Positions 8,119-17,937 are shown, counted from the stretch's first letter. The stretch is DNA of 64,000 nucleotides from Clostridium sp. Marseille-P2415 (GCF_900155545.1 NZ_LT732526.1:1261598-1325597), one strand, 5' to 3'. Notes: a model not told the origin generated them from the sequence alone. Numbers and translations: made by a program.

Positions 8119-10170
8119 ATGAAGAGAAAGAAAATAATTTCTTTTCTAATGGTTTTTACCCTTTTTATGGGTACATGCTGTTATATACCAAAAACAGTAT
8201 CAGCAGCTACAAACGGAGAATCAATCGTAAATGATTTTGAGACAGGCTTAAATGGTTGGGGGCCTAGAGGCAGCGAAACGGTGAGTTTAAGTACAGAACA
8301 GGCTCATAGCGGAGAGTACAGCTTAAAGGTAAGCAACCGTACCCAAACCTGGCACGGAGCAGCCAGTAACGAAACGGATGAACTGACTTTGGGAGAAACT
8401 TACGTATTCGGAATATGGCTTTATTATACCGGAGATACCTATTCCGGTACTAATAATTTCAGTCTGCAGCTGCAATACAATGACGGGGTAAATGACCAGT
8501 ATAAAACCATAAAAACTGCAGCAGTAACAAAGGGTTCGTGGACTTATCTGGAAGGACAGTACACCATTCCCACCGACGCGGCAAATGTATACATTTACGT
8601 GGAATCGGAATATAAGTCATCCCCTGGTACACAGGATTTTATGGACTTCTATATTGATGATTTTAAGGCAGCTCCGGCGGACTTACCAGAAATTGAAGAA
8701 GATATTGCCAGTTTAAAAGATGTATTTTCCCCCTATTTTCATATGGGAGCCGCTTCAACGGCCAGCGAGCTGGCACCGTCACCGGCAAAAGACCTGATTT
8801 TAAAGCATTATAACCTGCTGACTCCCGGCAATGAATTAAAACCGGAGTCCGTTCTGGATCATGATGCTACCATCGCTTACCTTAAGAAAAATCCCGATGA
8901 CCAGACCAATCCCCAGGTAAATTTAAGGGCAGCCAGAACTTTACTTGAATTTGCCAGAGACAATCATATTCCCGTAAGGGGACATACGCTGGTGTGGCAC
9001 AGCCAGACACCGGATTGGTTTTTTAAGGAAAATTACTCCACGGATCCCTCCGCTCCCTGGGTATCTAAGGAAGTAATGTTAAAAAGATTGGAAAACTACA
9101 TAAAAAACCTTATGGGATTGTTAAAAGAAACTTATCCTACGGTAGAATTCTATGCCTGGGATGTGGTAAACGAAGCCGTAGATCCCAATACTTCAACAGG
9201 TATGAGAAATCCGGGCTCCAACAATACCACAGCCGGCAATTCCCCGTGGATGCAGACCATTGGCCCGGAATACATTGAAAAGGCATTTGAATATGCCAGA
9301 AAATATGCTCCGGAAGGCTGTAAGTTATTTTATAATGACTATAACGAATACGAGGATAAAAAGAGCAGCTTTATCTATAATATCTTAAAAGATTTAAAAG
9401 AAAAGGGCCTGGTTGACGGTATGGGAATGCAGTCACATTGGACCATGGATTATCCAAGCATAAGCATGTTCGAAACCGCAGCAAGGAAATACGCTTCCCT
9501 TGGTTTGGAATTGCAGCTGACGGAACTGGATATAAAGCAGCCGAGCAACACGGAAAGCGCTCTTGCAGCTCAGGCTGACCGCTACAAACTGCTGATGAAT
9601 AAAGCAGTGAATTTAAAAAAAGAAGGGATTAATATTACGGCAGTTATCTTATGGGGAGTTACGGACCGAACAAGCTGGCTGGGAGGATATCCGCTTTTAT
9701 TTAATGGGGAGTATAAAGCGAAGCCTGCATATTATTCTATCATTCAAGGACTGAATGAAGATCCGGATGACCCTCCTGCAGGGAAAGCAACGGCAACCGT
9801 AACCACAACAAATAATGGAAACAGCATCAGCCAGAAGTATACGGTAACCGCAAATGGCGGGGCCATTGATTTGTCAAAGTTAACCCTGACATTTACGGCA
9901 GATGGCATGAGCAGTGCAATCCAGAATGTCTGGTGCGACAATGCTGCCCTGCAGCTTAGTTCGGCACCCTGGTATAGTTCCATTAACAACTATGTTACCG
10001 GAAGCATAAGCGATCAGACATTAACGTTAACCATAAAGGAAAAGACCGAATTGCCGGAGGATGGAAAGCTGGTTATGGACATCCGCTTTGCAAAGGCGGA
10101 CTGGTCCTCATACGATAAATTAAGCGATCCGGTATTGCATGTGTATTATGATGGGACACTCATAGAATAA
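8119..10170 (+). CDS. Secreted endo-1,4-beta-xylanase, GH10, with carbohydrate-binding modules
   Basis: A 683-residue exported enzyme that cuts the xylan backbone. The signal peptide is residues 1-30 (cleavage near TVSAA). Residues ~35-185 are a CBM4/9/22-type beta sandwich, residues ~195-545 the GH10 barrel, and ~555-683 a second binding module with a QNVWCDNAAL segment that resembles CBM3-type or related domains (less sure). Catalytic residues are visible: acid/base E352 in WDVVNEAV and nucleophile E469 in LTELDIK. ATG 8119 follows AGGAGG by 8 bases; the GTG at 8110 overlaps that site. It is a single-gene unit, divergent from the ABC importer that probably takes up its products. Confidence 0.95.
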   Translation: MKRKKIISFLMVFTLFMGTCCYIPKTVSAATNGESIVNDFETGLNGWGPRGSETVSLSTEQAHSGEYSLKVSNRTQTWHGAASNETDELTLGETYVFGIWLYYTGDTYSGTNNFSLQLQYNDGVNDQYKTIKTAAVTKGSWTYLEGQYTIPTDAANVYIYVESEYKSSPGTQDFMDFYIDDFKAAPADLPEIEEDIASLKDVFSPYFHMGAASTASELAPSPAKDLILKHYNLLTPGNELKPESVLDHDATIAYLKKNPDDQTNPQVNLRAARTLLEFARDNHIPVRGHTLVWHSQTPDWFFKENYSTDPSAPWVSKEVMLKRLENYIKNLMGLLKETYPTVEFYAWDVVNEAVDPNTSTGMRNPGSNNTTAGNSPWMQTIGPEYIEKAFEYARKYAPEGCKLFYNDYNEYEDKKSSFIYNILKDLKEKGLVDGMGMQSHWTMDYPSISMFETAARKYASLGLELQLTELDIKQPSNTESALAAQADRYKLLMNKAVNLKKEGINITAVILWGVTDRTSWLGGYPLLFNGEYKAKPAYYSIIQGLNEDPDDPPAGKATATVTTTNNGNSISQKYTVTANGGAIDLSKLTLTFTADGMSSAIQNVWCDNAALQLSSAPWYSSINNYVTGSISDQTLTLTIKEKTELPEDGKLVMDIRFAKADWSSYDKLSDPVLHVYYDGTLIE

Positions 10171-10221
10171 TAATGATGCATAGTATGACAATTTTTACTT
10201 AAATCTGCAAAGTTAAAGTGG

Positions 10222-10263
10222 CCTCCTCCGATGACTCAAACAAAAAACAATCATTGGAGGAGG
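10222..10263. terminator. Hairpin between convergent xylanase and GH31 genes
   Basis: CCTCCTCCGATGA (10222-10234) pairs with TCATTGGAGGAGG (10251-10263) with one mismatch and a 16-base A-rich loop. No long T-tract follows on either strand, so it may stop transcription only weakly or protect the 3' ends of both messages. Confidence 0.6.
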
Positions 10264-10299
10264 TAAAATTCCGGAATCCATTTGTCAATATTTTATCAT

Positions 10300-12294
10300 C
10301 TATAATCTGATATCCCGGTAATTGTTCGGGTTCCTATAATCCTTCCCATAACCATCATCATGATAGTATCGGTAAAATGCCTCAGTCTTCACATAGGAAA
10401 CCAGCTTTAAATTCACAAAGTCAACTTCCTCCACATTCCTTCCCCCCTTTGACAAGGGTAAGATGTGATCCGGGCGAAGGAAAAACACAATAGAATCCAT
10501 TGGTACGCCGATATAATGCCAGCCTTTCTCTAAAACGGTGCCATTAAGATTTTCTCCTTCTCCCAGCGTGACCATCTTCATATCCTCAGGCAGGTAGACA
10601 TTCCGTCCTTTCGCATTCTGTATATAAACAGGTGCGATCATCAGACTTTCTCCCACCAGCAGCTGATCCTCTGTTTGTAAAGCCATCTCATCTTCCGGAT
10701 AATCAAAGGACAGAGGCCGGAAAAAAAGTTCATTTTCTAGAGCCGCCTTCATAAATTCACTATAAAGATAAGGGAGCAGCTGATATCTGGCTTCAATCAG
10801 CTTTCTCATACCTTCTGTCTCACGGAACTGATACAGCTCCTGCTCCCGGGTTCCCATTGCAGAATGATTTCTCATCAGCGGCGTAAAAACACCAAATGCC
10901 AGCCAGCGTTTTATAAGGTCTTCTGTCGTATCTGCTCCAAATCCTCCAATATCTGCACCCGTATAGAGAAAACCGCACATATTTAAGGATGGCATCATCT
11001 GAATATTTAAAAGCAAATGGGACCACCATGACTTATTATCACCTGTCCAGACCCCTCCGTATCGATGCATTCCGATATAAGAGGATCTGGAAAACATTAG
11101 AATGCGCTTCTCAGGCTCATACTTTTCAAAGGCTTCTCCTGCCGCTCTTGTCATATAATAGCCGTAAAGATTATGAACCTGATCATGACGCACCTTTTTC
11201 CCCTGAATATTATGATAGAACCGTTTATAATCTTTCTCACTGTTGGGGATTCCCCGGATCAGCTCCTGGAATGCAAACCAGTCCTTTAAAACCAGATTAT
11301 CTTTCTGCTTATATTGTTCTATTTCTTCAAATGCCTCTTTCAAGTGTACATCGGTATAGAAAATAGCAGGTTCATTCATATCATTCCAGAAGCCGTCGAT
11401 CCCCTGTTCCAGCAGAAGCCTGTACTTGCTGCCAAACCATTCTCTCGCTTTATCATTGAGCACATCCGGAAAATGAGTCCTGCCCGGCCATACTGCGGTC
11501 ACAAAATCATTGCCTTCTTCATCCTTGCAGAAATAATTGCCCGCAGATCCCTCCTCGTAGACATCATAGCCAGGCTCGATTTTTACACCGGCATCAATGA
11601 TGGGAACCAGATGAATCTTCTGTTCCTTCATTTCCTTTACAAAGTCTGGAAAATCCGGAAATGCCTCCTTGTCAATCGTAAAGTCTTTATACCGATCCAT
11701 GTAGTCAATATCCAGATAGATACTGTCGATGGGAATCTGGCTTTCCCTGTACCGTTTGGCAACCGTTCTTATATCATCCGCCGATTTATATCCCCAACGG
11801 CTCTGGCCATATCCGAATGCCCACAGCGGAGGAATATAACTCGGACCGATCAGCTCCCGAAATTCCTTAATGATGGCGGGAACGGTTCCCCCTTCTATTA
11901 TATAGATATCAAGATCGGTTCCTTCCGGTATGATCTGTATTTCCTCCAGCTTTTTAAAACCTATGTCAAAGGTTATCTTTCCAGGAAAATCCACAAAGAT
12001 ACCTGCGTTTAATCTTCCTTTTAATACGAAAAAGTTATGCGCACCATAAAGACTTTGTTTATCCTCCTGATGGTGCGGCTCATCGCTGCAATAACTGACA
12101 TATCTCCAGCCCCGTTTATTAATACCGCGTACCTGCTCTCCAAGCCCGTAGACGATATCATCTTCTTCCATAAGAAGCCGGAAAATAAGCGGATCATGAT
12201 TCTGTTCATAAGGGCATTTATCTGTTTCCGGTACTATATTTTTTACAACGGCATCTGTCTGGACAGGTGTCCCGTAAGTATATTTTTTTATCAT
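10300..12294 (-). CDS. Alpha-glucosidase, GH31
   Basis: A 664-residue cytoplasmic glycosidase that releases terminal alpha-glucose (or a related alpha-linked sugar). The nucleophile is D305 in GFWNDMNEP and the acid/base is D419 in GVWTGDNKS; PPLWAFGYGQSRWGY near 155 is also diagnostic. The WNDMNEP form favours alpha-glucosidase over alpha-xylosidase. ATG 12294 begins MIKKYTYG; the frame extends ten codons upstream to a TTG, but that stretch carries the AAAGGA ribosome site. It is the last gene of the LacI-controlled importer operon, so it probably degrades the imported alpha-glucoside. Confidence 0.93.
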   Translation of the reverse strand: MIKKYTYGTPVQTDAVVKNIVPETDKCPYEQNHDPLIFRLLMEEDDIVYGLGEQVRGINKRGWRYVSYCSDEPHHQEDKQSLYGAHNFFVLKGRLNAGIFVDFPGKITFDIGFKKLEEIQIIPEGTDLDIYIIEGGTVPAIIKEFRELIGPSYIPPLWAFGYGQSRWGYKSADDIRTVAKRYRESQIPIDSIYLDIDYMDRYKDFTIDKEAFPDFPDFVKEMKEQKIHLVPIIDAGVKIEPGYDVYEEGSAGNYFCKDEEGNDFVTAVWPGRTHFPDVLNDKAREWFGSKYRLLLEQGIDGFWNDMNEPAIFYTDVHLKEAFEEIEQYKQKDNLVLKDWFAFQELIRGIPNSEKDYKRFYHNIQGKKVRHDQVHNLYGYYMTRAAGEAFEKYEPEKRILMFSRSSYIGMHRYGGVWTGDNKSWWSHLLLNIQMMPSLNMCGFLYTGADIGGFGADTTEDLIKRWLAFGVFTPLMRNHSAMGTREQELYQFRETEGMRKLIEARYQLLPYLYSEFMKAALENELFFRPLSFDYPEDEMALQTEDQLLVGESLMIAPVYIQNAKGRNVYLPEDMKMVTLGEGENLNGTVLEKGWHYIGVPMDSIVFFLRPDHILPLSKGGRNVEEVDFVNLKLVSYVKTEAFYRYYHDDGYGKDYRNPNNYRDIRL

Positions 12295-12368
12295 GTTTTT
12301 TATCGTTCCTTTCCCTTCCCTCAAGGCGCATTCAAGTTATGAAATACTCTGCCTGACAGAAATTGTGC

Positions 12369-13190
12369 TTATTTTACTGCCCCCGCCACAACGCCGTTCA
12401 TGATCCATTTCTGGCAGAACAGATACACGATCAGAATGGGCAGGATTACCATAAGGTAAGAAGCAAATGCCAGATTATAATTTACAGAAAACTGACTCTT
12501 AAATACGTACTGAGCCAGTTGTAAGGTCTGCTGATCCTGATCACTTAACAATACTAACGGCATGGTAAAATCATTCCAGGTCCACATAAAGGAAAGAATG
12601 GCAACCGTTGCCGTAGCAGGCTTCAGTACAGGAAAAATCACATGGTAAAATATCTGAAACGGATTTGCCCCATCCATTTCAGCTGCTTCATCCAGCGCAG
12701 AAGGGATGCTTTTTACCGCCCCGCAATAAATAAACGTATTCATTGGCAAACCAAATACGATATATAAAAATGTAATGCCAAAGATATTTGCCAGATGAAA
12801 GAAGTTTGCCTGCACCACCAGCGGAAGCATGATTACACAGAATGGAATGAACATGGCGCTGACAAAATAGTAATACATCATGCGGAAAAACACATGCTTC
12901 TTTCTGTTGCGGGTAATGGCATATGCCACAAAAGAATTGGTGATCAGTGTGGCAGCGAGGTTCACCAATGTGATACATGTGGTGTTTAAAAATTTGCGGG
13001 GGAATTCTGTCAGTTTCCATGCATCCACAAAATTCAGCAGCCTGATTTTCTTCGGCAATGCTAACACCTGATTCATATCAGACGGATCCTTAATGGCTAT
13101 CATAACTGTCATATAAAGGGGGAGTAAAATGACGAACCCGGCACCAGCAAACAGCATTGCGGTCACAAGGATATTTGATTTATGTTTCAT
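12369..13190 (-). CDS. Carbohydrate ABC transporter permease, MalG type (second system)
   Basis: A 273-residue CUT1 permease with six hydrophobic segments (the first at residues 9-29). The EAA loop reads LDEAAEMDGANPFQIFYHVI near residue 165. It overlaps the start of the partner permease's end by 4 bases, a sign of coupled translation. The operon order is binding protein, MalF type, MalG type, then GH31. No ATPase gene is present, so a shared one is expected. Confidence 0.92.
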   Translation of the reverse strand: MKHKSNILVTAMLFAGAGFVILLPLYMTVMIAIKDPSDMNQVLALPKKIRLLNFVDAWKLTEFPRKFLNTTCITLVNLAATLITNSFVAYAITRNRKKHVFFRMMYYYFVSAMFIPFCVIMLPLVVQANFFHLANIFGITFLYIVFGLPMNTFIYCGAVKSIPSALDEAAEMDGANPFQIFYHVIFPVLKPATATVAILSFMWTWNDFTMPLVLLSDQDQQTLQLAQYVFKSQFSVNYNLAFASYLMVILPILIVYLFCQKWIMNGVVAGAVK

Positions 13191-14062
13191 CCGATTTTTT
13201 CCTCCCGCTTCTCCAGAATTTTAAGCTGTAATATTGATACCGTCACCACAACAATAAATAATACAACAGCATTTGCCATCTGGTAGGAAAACTGACCGGC
13301 ACCAAATCCCTTTTTATATATTAATACTGCAATAGAGGTAGTCGTAATTCCAGGTCCTCCATCCGTCATTGCCATGATTTGATCGTATATCATGAGATAA
13401 CCTCTGGCCGCAAGCACCATATTGATGGTAAAGGATGGTGCCAGCAACGGGAATGTGATATGAAAAAATCTCCGTAGACCTGTAGCTCCGTCTAAAGCTG
13501 CAGCTTCATACACGTTCGTATCCACAGACTGCAGGCCGGATATGTAAATCAGCGTATGAAATGCACACCCGCTCCATATGGTCACAACTATAATTCCCCA
13601 GATGGCACGGGTCGTTCCGAGAATGTTGACACTCAGCCCTTTGATGCCAAGCAGCTGACCAAACACCGGAATCAGATTGGCAAAAATGAAGTTAAAGATA
13701 AACCCTACAATCACACTCCCAAGCATATAGGGAAGAAAGTAAACTCCCTTTAAGAAGTTCTTATACCGGATATCTGCATTTAAGGCACAGGCCAGGATCA
13801 GACTGATGAGATTTACCAGCACCGTACAGATAATGGCAAAACGAAAGGTGAATATATAAGCATGGATCGTATCCCCGTCCCTGAAGATCTGCATATAATT
13901 CCTCAGTCCGACAAAATTCCAGGTTCCGTATCCTTTCCAGTCAGTAAAGCTGTAAAAAACGCCCTTCAGAAATGATACGGTATGGAACAGAAAAAATAAT
14001 CCTGCCATCATGCCGACGCTTAAAAAATATATTGGATCTACCGATTTGTTTTTCTTTTTCAT
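13187..14062 (-). CDS. Carbohydrate ABC transporter permease, MalF type (second system)
   Basis: A 291-residue membrane permease with about six spans and the EAA loop YEAAALDGATGLRRFFHITF near residue 190. The short charged N-terminus MKKKNKSVDP precedes the first span. It follows the binding-protein gene by 16 bases and overlaps the next permease by 4. Together they form the channel of an importer for an alpha-linked glucoside, judged from the GH31 enzyme in the same operon. Confidence 0.92.
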   Translation of the reverse strand: MKKKNKSVDPIYFLSVGMMAGLFFLFHTVSFLKGVFYSFTDWKGYGTWNFVGLRNYMQIFRDGDTIHAYIFTFRFAIICTVLVNLISLILACALNADIRYKNFLKGVYFLPYMLGSVIVGFIFNFIFANLIPVFGQLLGIKGLSVNILGTTRAIWGIIVVTIWSGCAFHTLIYISGLQSVDTNVYEAAALDGATGLRRFFHITFPLLAPSFTINMVLAARGYLMIYDQIMAMTDGGPGITTTSIAVLIYKKGFGAGQFSYQMANAVVLFIVVVTVSILQLKILEKREEKIG

Positions 14063-14078
14063 CGTGATTCCTCATCTG

Positions 14079-15329
14079 CTATTCTACATTGGCTGCGTCA
14101 TATTTTTTATCACAATCAGCAAGAAATGCTGCTATATTTTCCGCATCACCCATTCCGTTTACGTGGTTCAAAGAGTATTCTGATAAAAGAGCGGACAGAT
14201 TAAACGCAGAGGGGTAATCATGATCCGGAAAGTTCGCAACCTTTCCTTTTCCGATATCCTCTTTCACACCGGCTACCCTGGCATCCTTCTGCTCAACTCC
14301 TTTTACTGCTGAAAATGCGAACTGATCATCGATATAGGCCTTTGCATTTTTCTGTTCCAATAAAAAGGCCAGAAATTCTTTTGCGATAGCAAGGTTTTTC
14401 GAATCCTTATTGGCGCATAGCAGCATATCCACTCCTGAAGTCACATAATTTTTTGATTCATCGTTTGAGGAAGGAAGCGCAAACATATCTACGTGAAAAT
14501 CCGGGTTTGCATTGGTAAACTGATTGATTGCCCAATTTCCATTGATCATCATAACGCCTTTTCCATTTGCAAACGCCTTGTTGCCATCATCATAGGTCGT
14601 CCCCATAAAATCATTCTGTGCATGCTTTAACAGTTCCAGATATTTTTCAGCAATCTCCTGATGGGTAGCCGCAAAGGTAGTTGTTCCTGTACGGCGGTCT
14701 TCGGCAAATCCTTCCGGCTGCAGGTCAGGGGCCATGCTGTTCCATGGGCAGAGTCCGGTCCAGGCATCTTTAAACGTAAAGACGAACGGTTCCTCTCCTG
14801 CCTGTTCAATCTTGTGGATCACTTCTATAAATTCATCCCAGGTTTTTGGTATCTTAAGGTTCAGCTCGTTAAACTTATCTACGTTATATAAAACACCGGA
14901 TGCATTGGCAGCATAAGGAACTGCATACGGGATTGCTTCTTTTCCCTTCTGCACATCATATACCATCTGTAAGTAGGACTCCTGAATGGAATCCATGTAG
15001 CTTTCTTTACTTAAATCTGCCAGCACGCCCGTCTCCTGCACTTCCTTATAATTATTATCACCGCCCAAAGCCATGATATCCGGAACATCATTTTTCGCCA
15101 GCCTGGTCTTTAATACTGTTCCTGGATCTGCAGGTGTATTTAACACGATAGTCACTCCGCTTTCTGTATGAGCCTGATTGAACGCATCCACTAAGGATTG
15201 CAGGATTGCTGCATTTTCTGACTTGGAAGAAAAAAATTCGATCTCTTTTTCTTTCTTCCCGCAGCCTGCAAGTGTCATAGTTGTCAAAGCCAGAGCTGCC
15301 AAAGCCCACATAGCAACCATTTTCCGTTT
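14079..15329 (-). CDS. Sugar ABC transporter substrate-binding lipoprotein (second system)
   Basis: A 416-residue extracellular binding protein. The lipoprotein signal MKRKMVAMWALAALALTTMT ends in LAGC with Cys24. The mature part has family-1 features such as VPYAANASGVLYNVDKFNEL and GVMMINGNWAINQF. The frame starts 11 codons earlier, but ATG 15329 follows AGGAGGGAATTAGAT and begins the signal peptide. It is the first gene of the operon, directly under the two-operator promoter, so it should be the most strongly regulated gene here. Confidence 0.93.
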   Translation of the reverse strand, partial: KRKMVAMWALAALALTTMTLAGCGKKEKEIEFFSSKSENAAILQSLVDAFNQAHTESGVTIVLNTPADPGTVLKTRLAKNDVPDIMALGGDNNYKEVQETGVLADLSKESYMDSIQESYLQMVYDVQKGKEAIPYAVPYAANASGVLYNVDKFNELNLKIPKTWDEFIEVIHKIEQAGEEPFVFTFKDAWTGLCPWNSMAPDLQPEGFAEDRRTGTTTFAATHQEIAEKYLELLKHAQNDFMGTTYDDGNKAFANGKGVMMINGNWAINQFTNANPDFHVDMFALPSSNDESKNYVTSGVDMLLCANKDSKNLAIAKEFLAFLLEQKNAKAYIDDQFAFSAVKGVEQKDARVAGVKEDIGKGKVANFPDHDYPSAFNLSALLSEYSLNHVNGMGDAENIAAFLADCDKKYDAANVE

Positions 15330-15366
15330 CATATCTAATTCCCTCCTATCATTGTTAATCACTTAG

Positions 15367-15380
15367 GTTATGCGCATAAC
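15367..15380. promoter_or_regulatory. LacI-family operator O1
   Basis: A perfect 14-base palindrome, GTTATGCGCATAAC, just downstream of the -10 element, with the central CpG/GpC step typical of LacI-family sites. Confidence 0.8.
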
Positions 15381-15385
15381 TAACA

Positions 15386-15416
15386 ATAAAAAAATAACAC
15401 AGGCTGCCGCCTGTGT
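15386..15416 (-). terminator. Terminator of lacI, embedded in the next promoter
   Basis: Minus strand ACACAGGC-GGCA-GCCTGTGT followed by TATTTTTTTATTG. It forms a proper terminator for lacI while the same bases are the spacer and -10 of the importer promoter. Confidence 0.7.
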
Positions 15417-15419
15417 CAA
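15391..15419 (-). promoter_or_regulatory. Promoter of the second ABC importer / GH31 operon
   Basis: Minus strand TTGACA (15419-15414), a 17-base spacer, then TATTTT (15396-15391). It is flanked on both sides by LacI-type palindromes. The start codon is about 60 bases downstream. Confidence 0.7.
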
Positions 15420-15420
15420 A

Positions 15421-15438
15421 TGGTTTTGCGCATAACCA
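15421..15438. promoter_or_regulatory. LacI-family operator O2
   Basis: TGGTTTTGCGCATAACCA, a near-perfect 18-base palindrome abutting the -35 element. Its centre is 56 bases from that of O1, and the TGCGCATAAC half is identical. Confidence 0.8.
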
Positions 15439-15488
15439 GTAATTTGCAGTACTATATTTATTATATTTTAGCAATATTGCACAATGAT

Positions 15489-16496
15489 CTATTCTATGCG
15501 TTTTACAGATTCACGCTCAATCAGCTGAACAGGAAGCAGCCAATCCTGTTTTTGTTCATGATTAATCAGGTTCAGCAGCGCCTTCACTGCCATCTCCCCT
15601 TTTTTCTCTATACTCTGACGCATAGTGGTAAGCCTGGGCTTCGATAACCGGGCATACAGCAGATCATCAAAACCGGTGACCGAAATGTCTTCCGGAATCC
15701 GAAACCCCATATCCCGAAGAACCGAGCAGGCCTCCAGAGCATAAAAATCAGAGGCAAAAAACAGTGCGGTCTGCTGATGAAGCATAGCTTGCATCTTCTC
15801 GATCTGTTCCATCCGCTCCTGATAGACAGGGGATATGATTACATGCTGCTCTTTGGTGACCTCAATCCCGCTTTCCTGCAATGCTTTTTTAAATCCCAGC
15901 CACCGGTAATGGTCAACTCCCCGGTCATTATCCGCCAGCAACAGAATCTTCCGATGTCCCATGGAGGTAAGATATTTTCCCATTTGATAACCTCCGCTAA
16001 AGTCATCGGTCATGACAGTGGTGTAATTATATTTTTTATTGATATAGGTATCTACGGAAACAATCGGCTTATTACAGTGTTCATGAAGACTCAGCAGAAA
16101 ATCCTCATTAAGGTTGCAGGCAATCAGGCCATCCAGATTCCATGCAATGGTCTGCCGGATGATCTCCTGTTCATCCGGAACGGTTATCATCAGCATATAA
16201 TGATGATTCTGTTTAATGTATTGATCCAGGTATCCTACCAGAGCACTATAATAAGGATCTGCCAGCGCAGGCTTGTTATCCTCCTCTTTGTTCTGCAGGA
16301 TCACACCAAAAATGCCGGATCGTTCCTGTGCCAGCATCAGCGCACTCATACTCGGCACATAGCCCATCTCCCGAACGGCCTCTTCGATTCTCTTTCTGGT
16401 CTCGCCGGAAACCCGCTGCTCTTTTCCATGAATCACATTGGATACGGTAGTAGTACTGACTCCCACATATTCAGCAATATCCTTTATTCTTACCAT
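15489..16496 (-). CDS. LacI-family transcription repressor
   Basis: A 335-residue regulator. Residues 1-50 are the LacI helix-turn-helix plus hinge (RIKDIAEYVGVSTTTVSNVIHG), and residues ~60-335 the periplasmic-binding-type sensor domain, ending with the usual GFDDLLYARLSKPRLTTMRQ segment. ATG 16496 has GGAG 8 bases before it; the frame extends nine codons further without a better ribosome site. It lies just upstream of the importer operon on the same strand, and two matching palindromes bracket that operon's promoter, so it most likely represses it until an alpha-glucoside binds. Confidence 0.93.
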   Translation of the reverse strand: MVRIKDIAEYVGVSTTTVSNVIHGKEQRVSGETRKRIEEAVREMGYVPSMSALMLAQERSGIFGVILQNKEEDNKPALADPYYSALVGYLDQYIKQNHHYMLMITVPDEQEIIRQTIAWNLDGLIACNLNEDFLLSLHEHCNKPIVSVDTYINKKYNYTTVMTDDFSGGYQMGKYLTSMGHRKILLLADNDRGVDHYRWLGFKKALQESGIEVTKEQHVIISPVYQERMEQIEKMQAMLHQQTALFFASDFYALEACSVLRDMGFRIPEDISVTGFDDLLYARLSKPRLTTMRQSIEKKGEMAVKALLNLINHEQKQDWLLPVQLIERESVKRIE

Positions 16497-16578
16497 AATG
16501 ATTTCTCCATTTCTCAGGCTCATTATAGTCCAGATTGCTTGTGATTGTCAATTCCATGCAGAATGATTCCATGGATTC

Positions 16579-17916
16579 TTATTTCATTTCATTCCAGTAT
16601 CCCTTATTCGCTTCTATTAAATCGTCGAGCAGCGCAATGGCGGTATCCGCGTTTACAACGGTACGGTTTAAGACCAGTGCCTGAAGCGCCTTCTTCTTAT
16701 TTCCCTCCAGGCAGGCATCTACCGCCAGTTTTTCGTATGCATGCTGGTTCTCCATCATTCCCTTATAAAAGGTTGGAATCGGGCCGGCTGCCAGAGGCTC
16801 CACCCCATTCCTGCCGACGCGGCAGGGAACTTCCACCATCATGCCGTCATCCACGTTTTCGATGATTCCCCTGTTTTCCGTGATGATCAGGAATATTTCC
16901 TTTGTGTTATTGGCGAGTGCTGCAGCAAGGTCCACGATATATTCCGCATGGCATCCTACATCCGCTGTCAGTTCATATTCCGTGCCACGGATTTTTCCGA
17001 GAGCAATGATTTTTTTCAGGCATTCATAAGTTTCTTTCTCGTTCCCATCCATCACCTCATTGGCTCTCGTATATTCCGGGTTTTCTTTGGCATACATTTT
17101 ATGAGGGTATAGATAATACTGCAGATAAGTATTCGGAAGGTACTCGTCAAAGTCGCTAATCATCTGGCTCATGAAATGGAACGTAGCTTTCCACGATGGC
17201 TCCTGGAACAGCGGTTCCGTCTGCACATCGACCGGTGTCTTCAAAATCTCCTTCAGTTTCGGCAGATAATCTTCTCCGGTCTCCTTGTCATAAATATGGG
17301 TAAACCAGCCGAAATGATTAAGTCCAAAATATTTTGGATCTAAGTCTTTTCTCTTCTTACCAAGAACGGCCGCATACATATCCATGATGGCAATCGGCAT
17401 ATCACAGATATTGATAATGCGGTAGTCGTCCGGGAATACGCGTTTTGTCGCCTCGGCAACGATAGCCGCCGGATTGGAATAGTTGAGAATCCAGCATTCC
17501 GGTGAATATTTGCGGATATCATTGACCAGTTCGATGATGGCAGGAATGCTTCTGAGACCATAGGCAAATCCACCTGCGCCGCATGTCTCCTGGCCTAAAC
17601 AACCATGTCGGATAGAAATCTTCTCATCCTGTTCCCGCATTTTAAGGCGTCCTGCACGGATCTGCATCAATGCAAAATCGATATCCTGAAACGCGGTTTC
17701 CTTATCCGTGGTGTACACAATTTCTTCCAATTCCGGATAATACTCACGGAATAAGATTTCTGCATACTTCCCAACGATCACCTGTCTTTCTTCCTCAATG
17801 TCATACAGGACAATTCTCTTAAGCGGAAATCTTTCCTTCTGGTTGCACAGCATGGCTAACATGTCCGGGGTATAACGGCTTGCTCCGCCTATGATACAAA
17901 TGGAATACTTCGTCAT
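16579..17916 (-). CDS. 6-phospho-alpha-glucosidase, GH4
   Basis: A 445-residue NAD- and metal-dependent glycosidase that hydrolyses phosphorylated disaccharides delivered by a PTS. The N-terminal Rossmann motif is ICIIGGASRYTP. The metal-binding residues are C171 in NICDMPI and H201 in GLNHFGW, positions typical of maltose-6-phosphate hydrolases; NYSNPAAIV lies near 145. ATG 17916 has AAGGAG upstream; the TTG at 17937 would include that site in the coding region. It starts 21 bases after the PTS gene, so the pair forms one uptake-and-cleavage unit. The CDMP motif favours an alpha- over a beta-phosphoglucosidase. Confidence 0.93.
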   Translation of the reverse strand: MTKYSICIIGGASRYTPDMLAMLCNQKERFPLKRIVLYDIEEERQVIVGKYAEILFREYYPELEEIVYTTDKETAFQDIDFALMQIRAGRLKMREQDEKISIRHGCLGQETCGAGGFAYGLRSIPAIIELVNDIRKYSPECWILNYSNPAAIVAEATKRVFPDDYRIINICDMPIAIMDMYAAVLGKKRKDLDPKYFGLNHFGWFTHIYDKETGEDYLPKLKEILKTPVDVQTEPLFQEPSWKATFHFMSQMISDFDEYLPNTYLQYYLYPHKMYAKENPEYTRANEVMDGNEKETYECLKKIIALGKIRGTEYELTADVGCHAEYIVDLAAALANNTKEIFLIITENRGIIENVDDGMMVEVPCRVGRNGVEPLAAGPIPTFYKGMMENQHAYEKLAVDACLEGNKKKALQALVLNRTVVNADTAIALLDDLIEANKGYWNEMK

Positions 17917-17937
17917 ATAAAATATCTCCTTTTTCAA

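Noticed and set aside
11314-12012. 232-codon plus-strand open frame
   Set aside because: Lies wholly opposite the GH31 gene, has no ribosome site and no family text; a shadow frame.
15777-16544. 255-codon plus-strand open frame
   Set aside because: Complement of the LacI gene, whose helix-turn-helix and sensor motifs are unmistakable.
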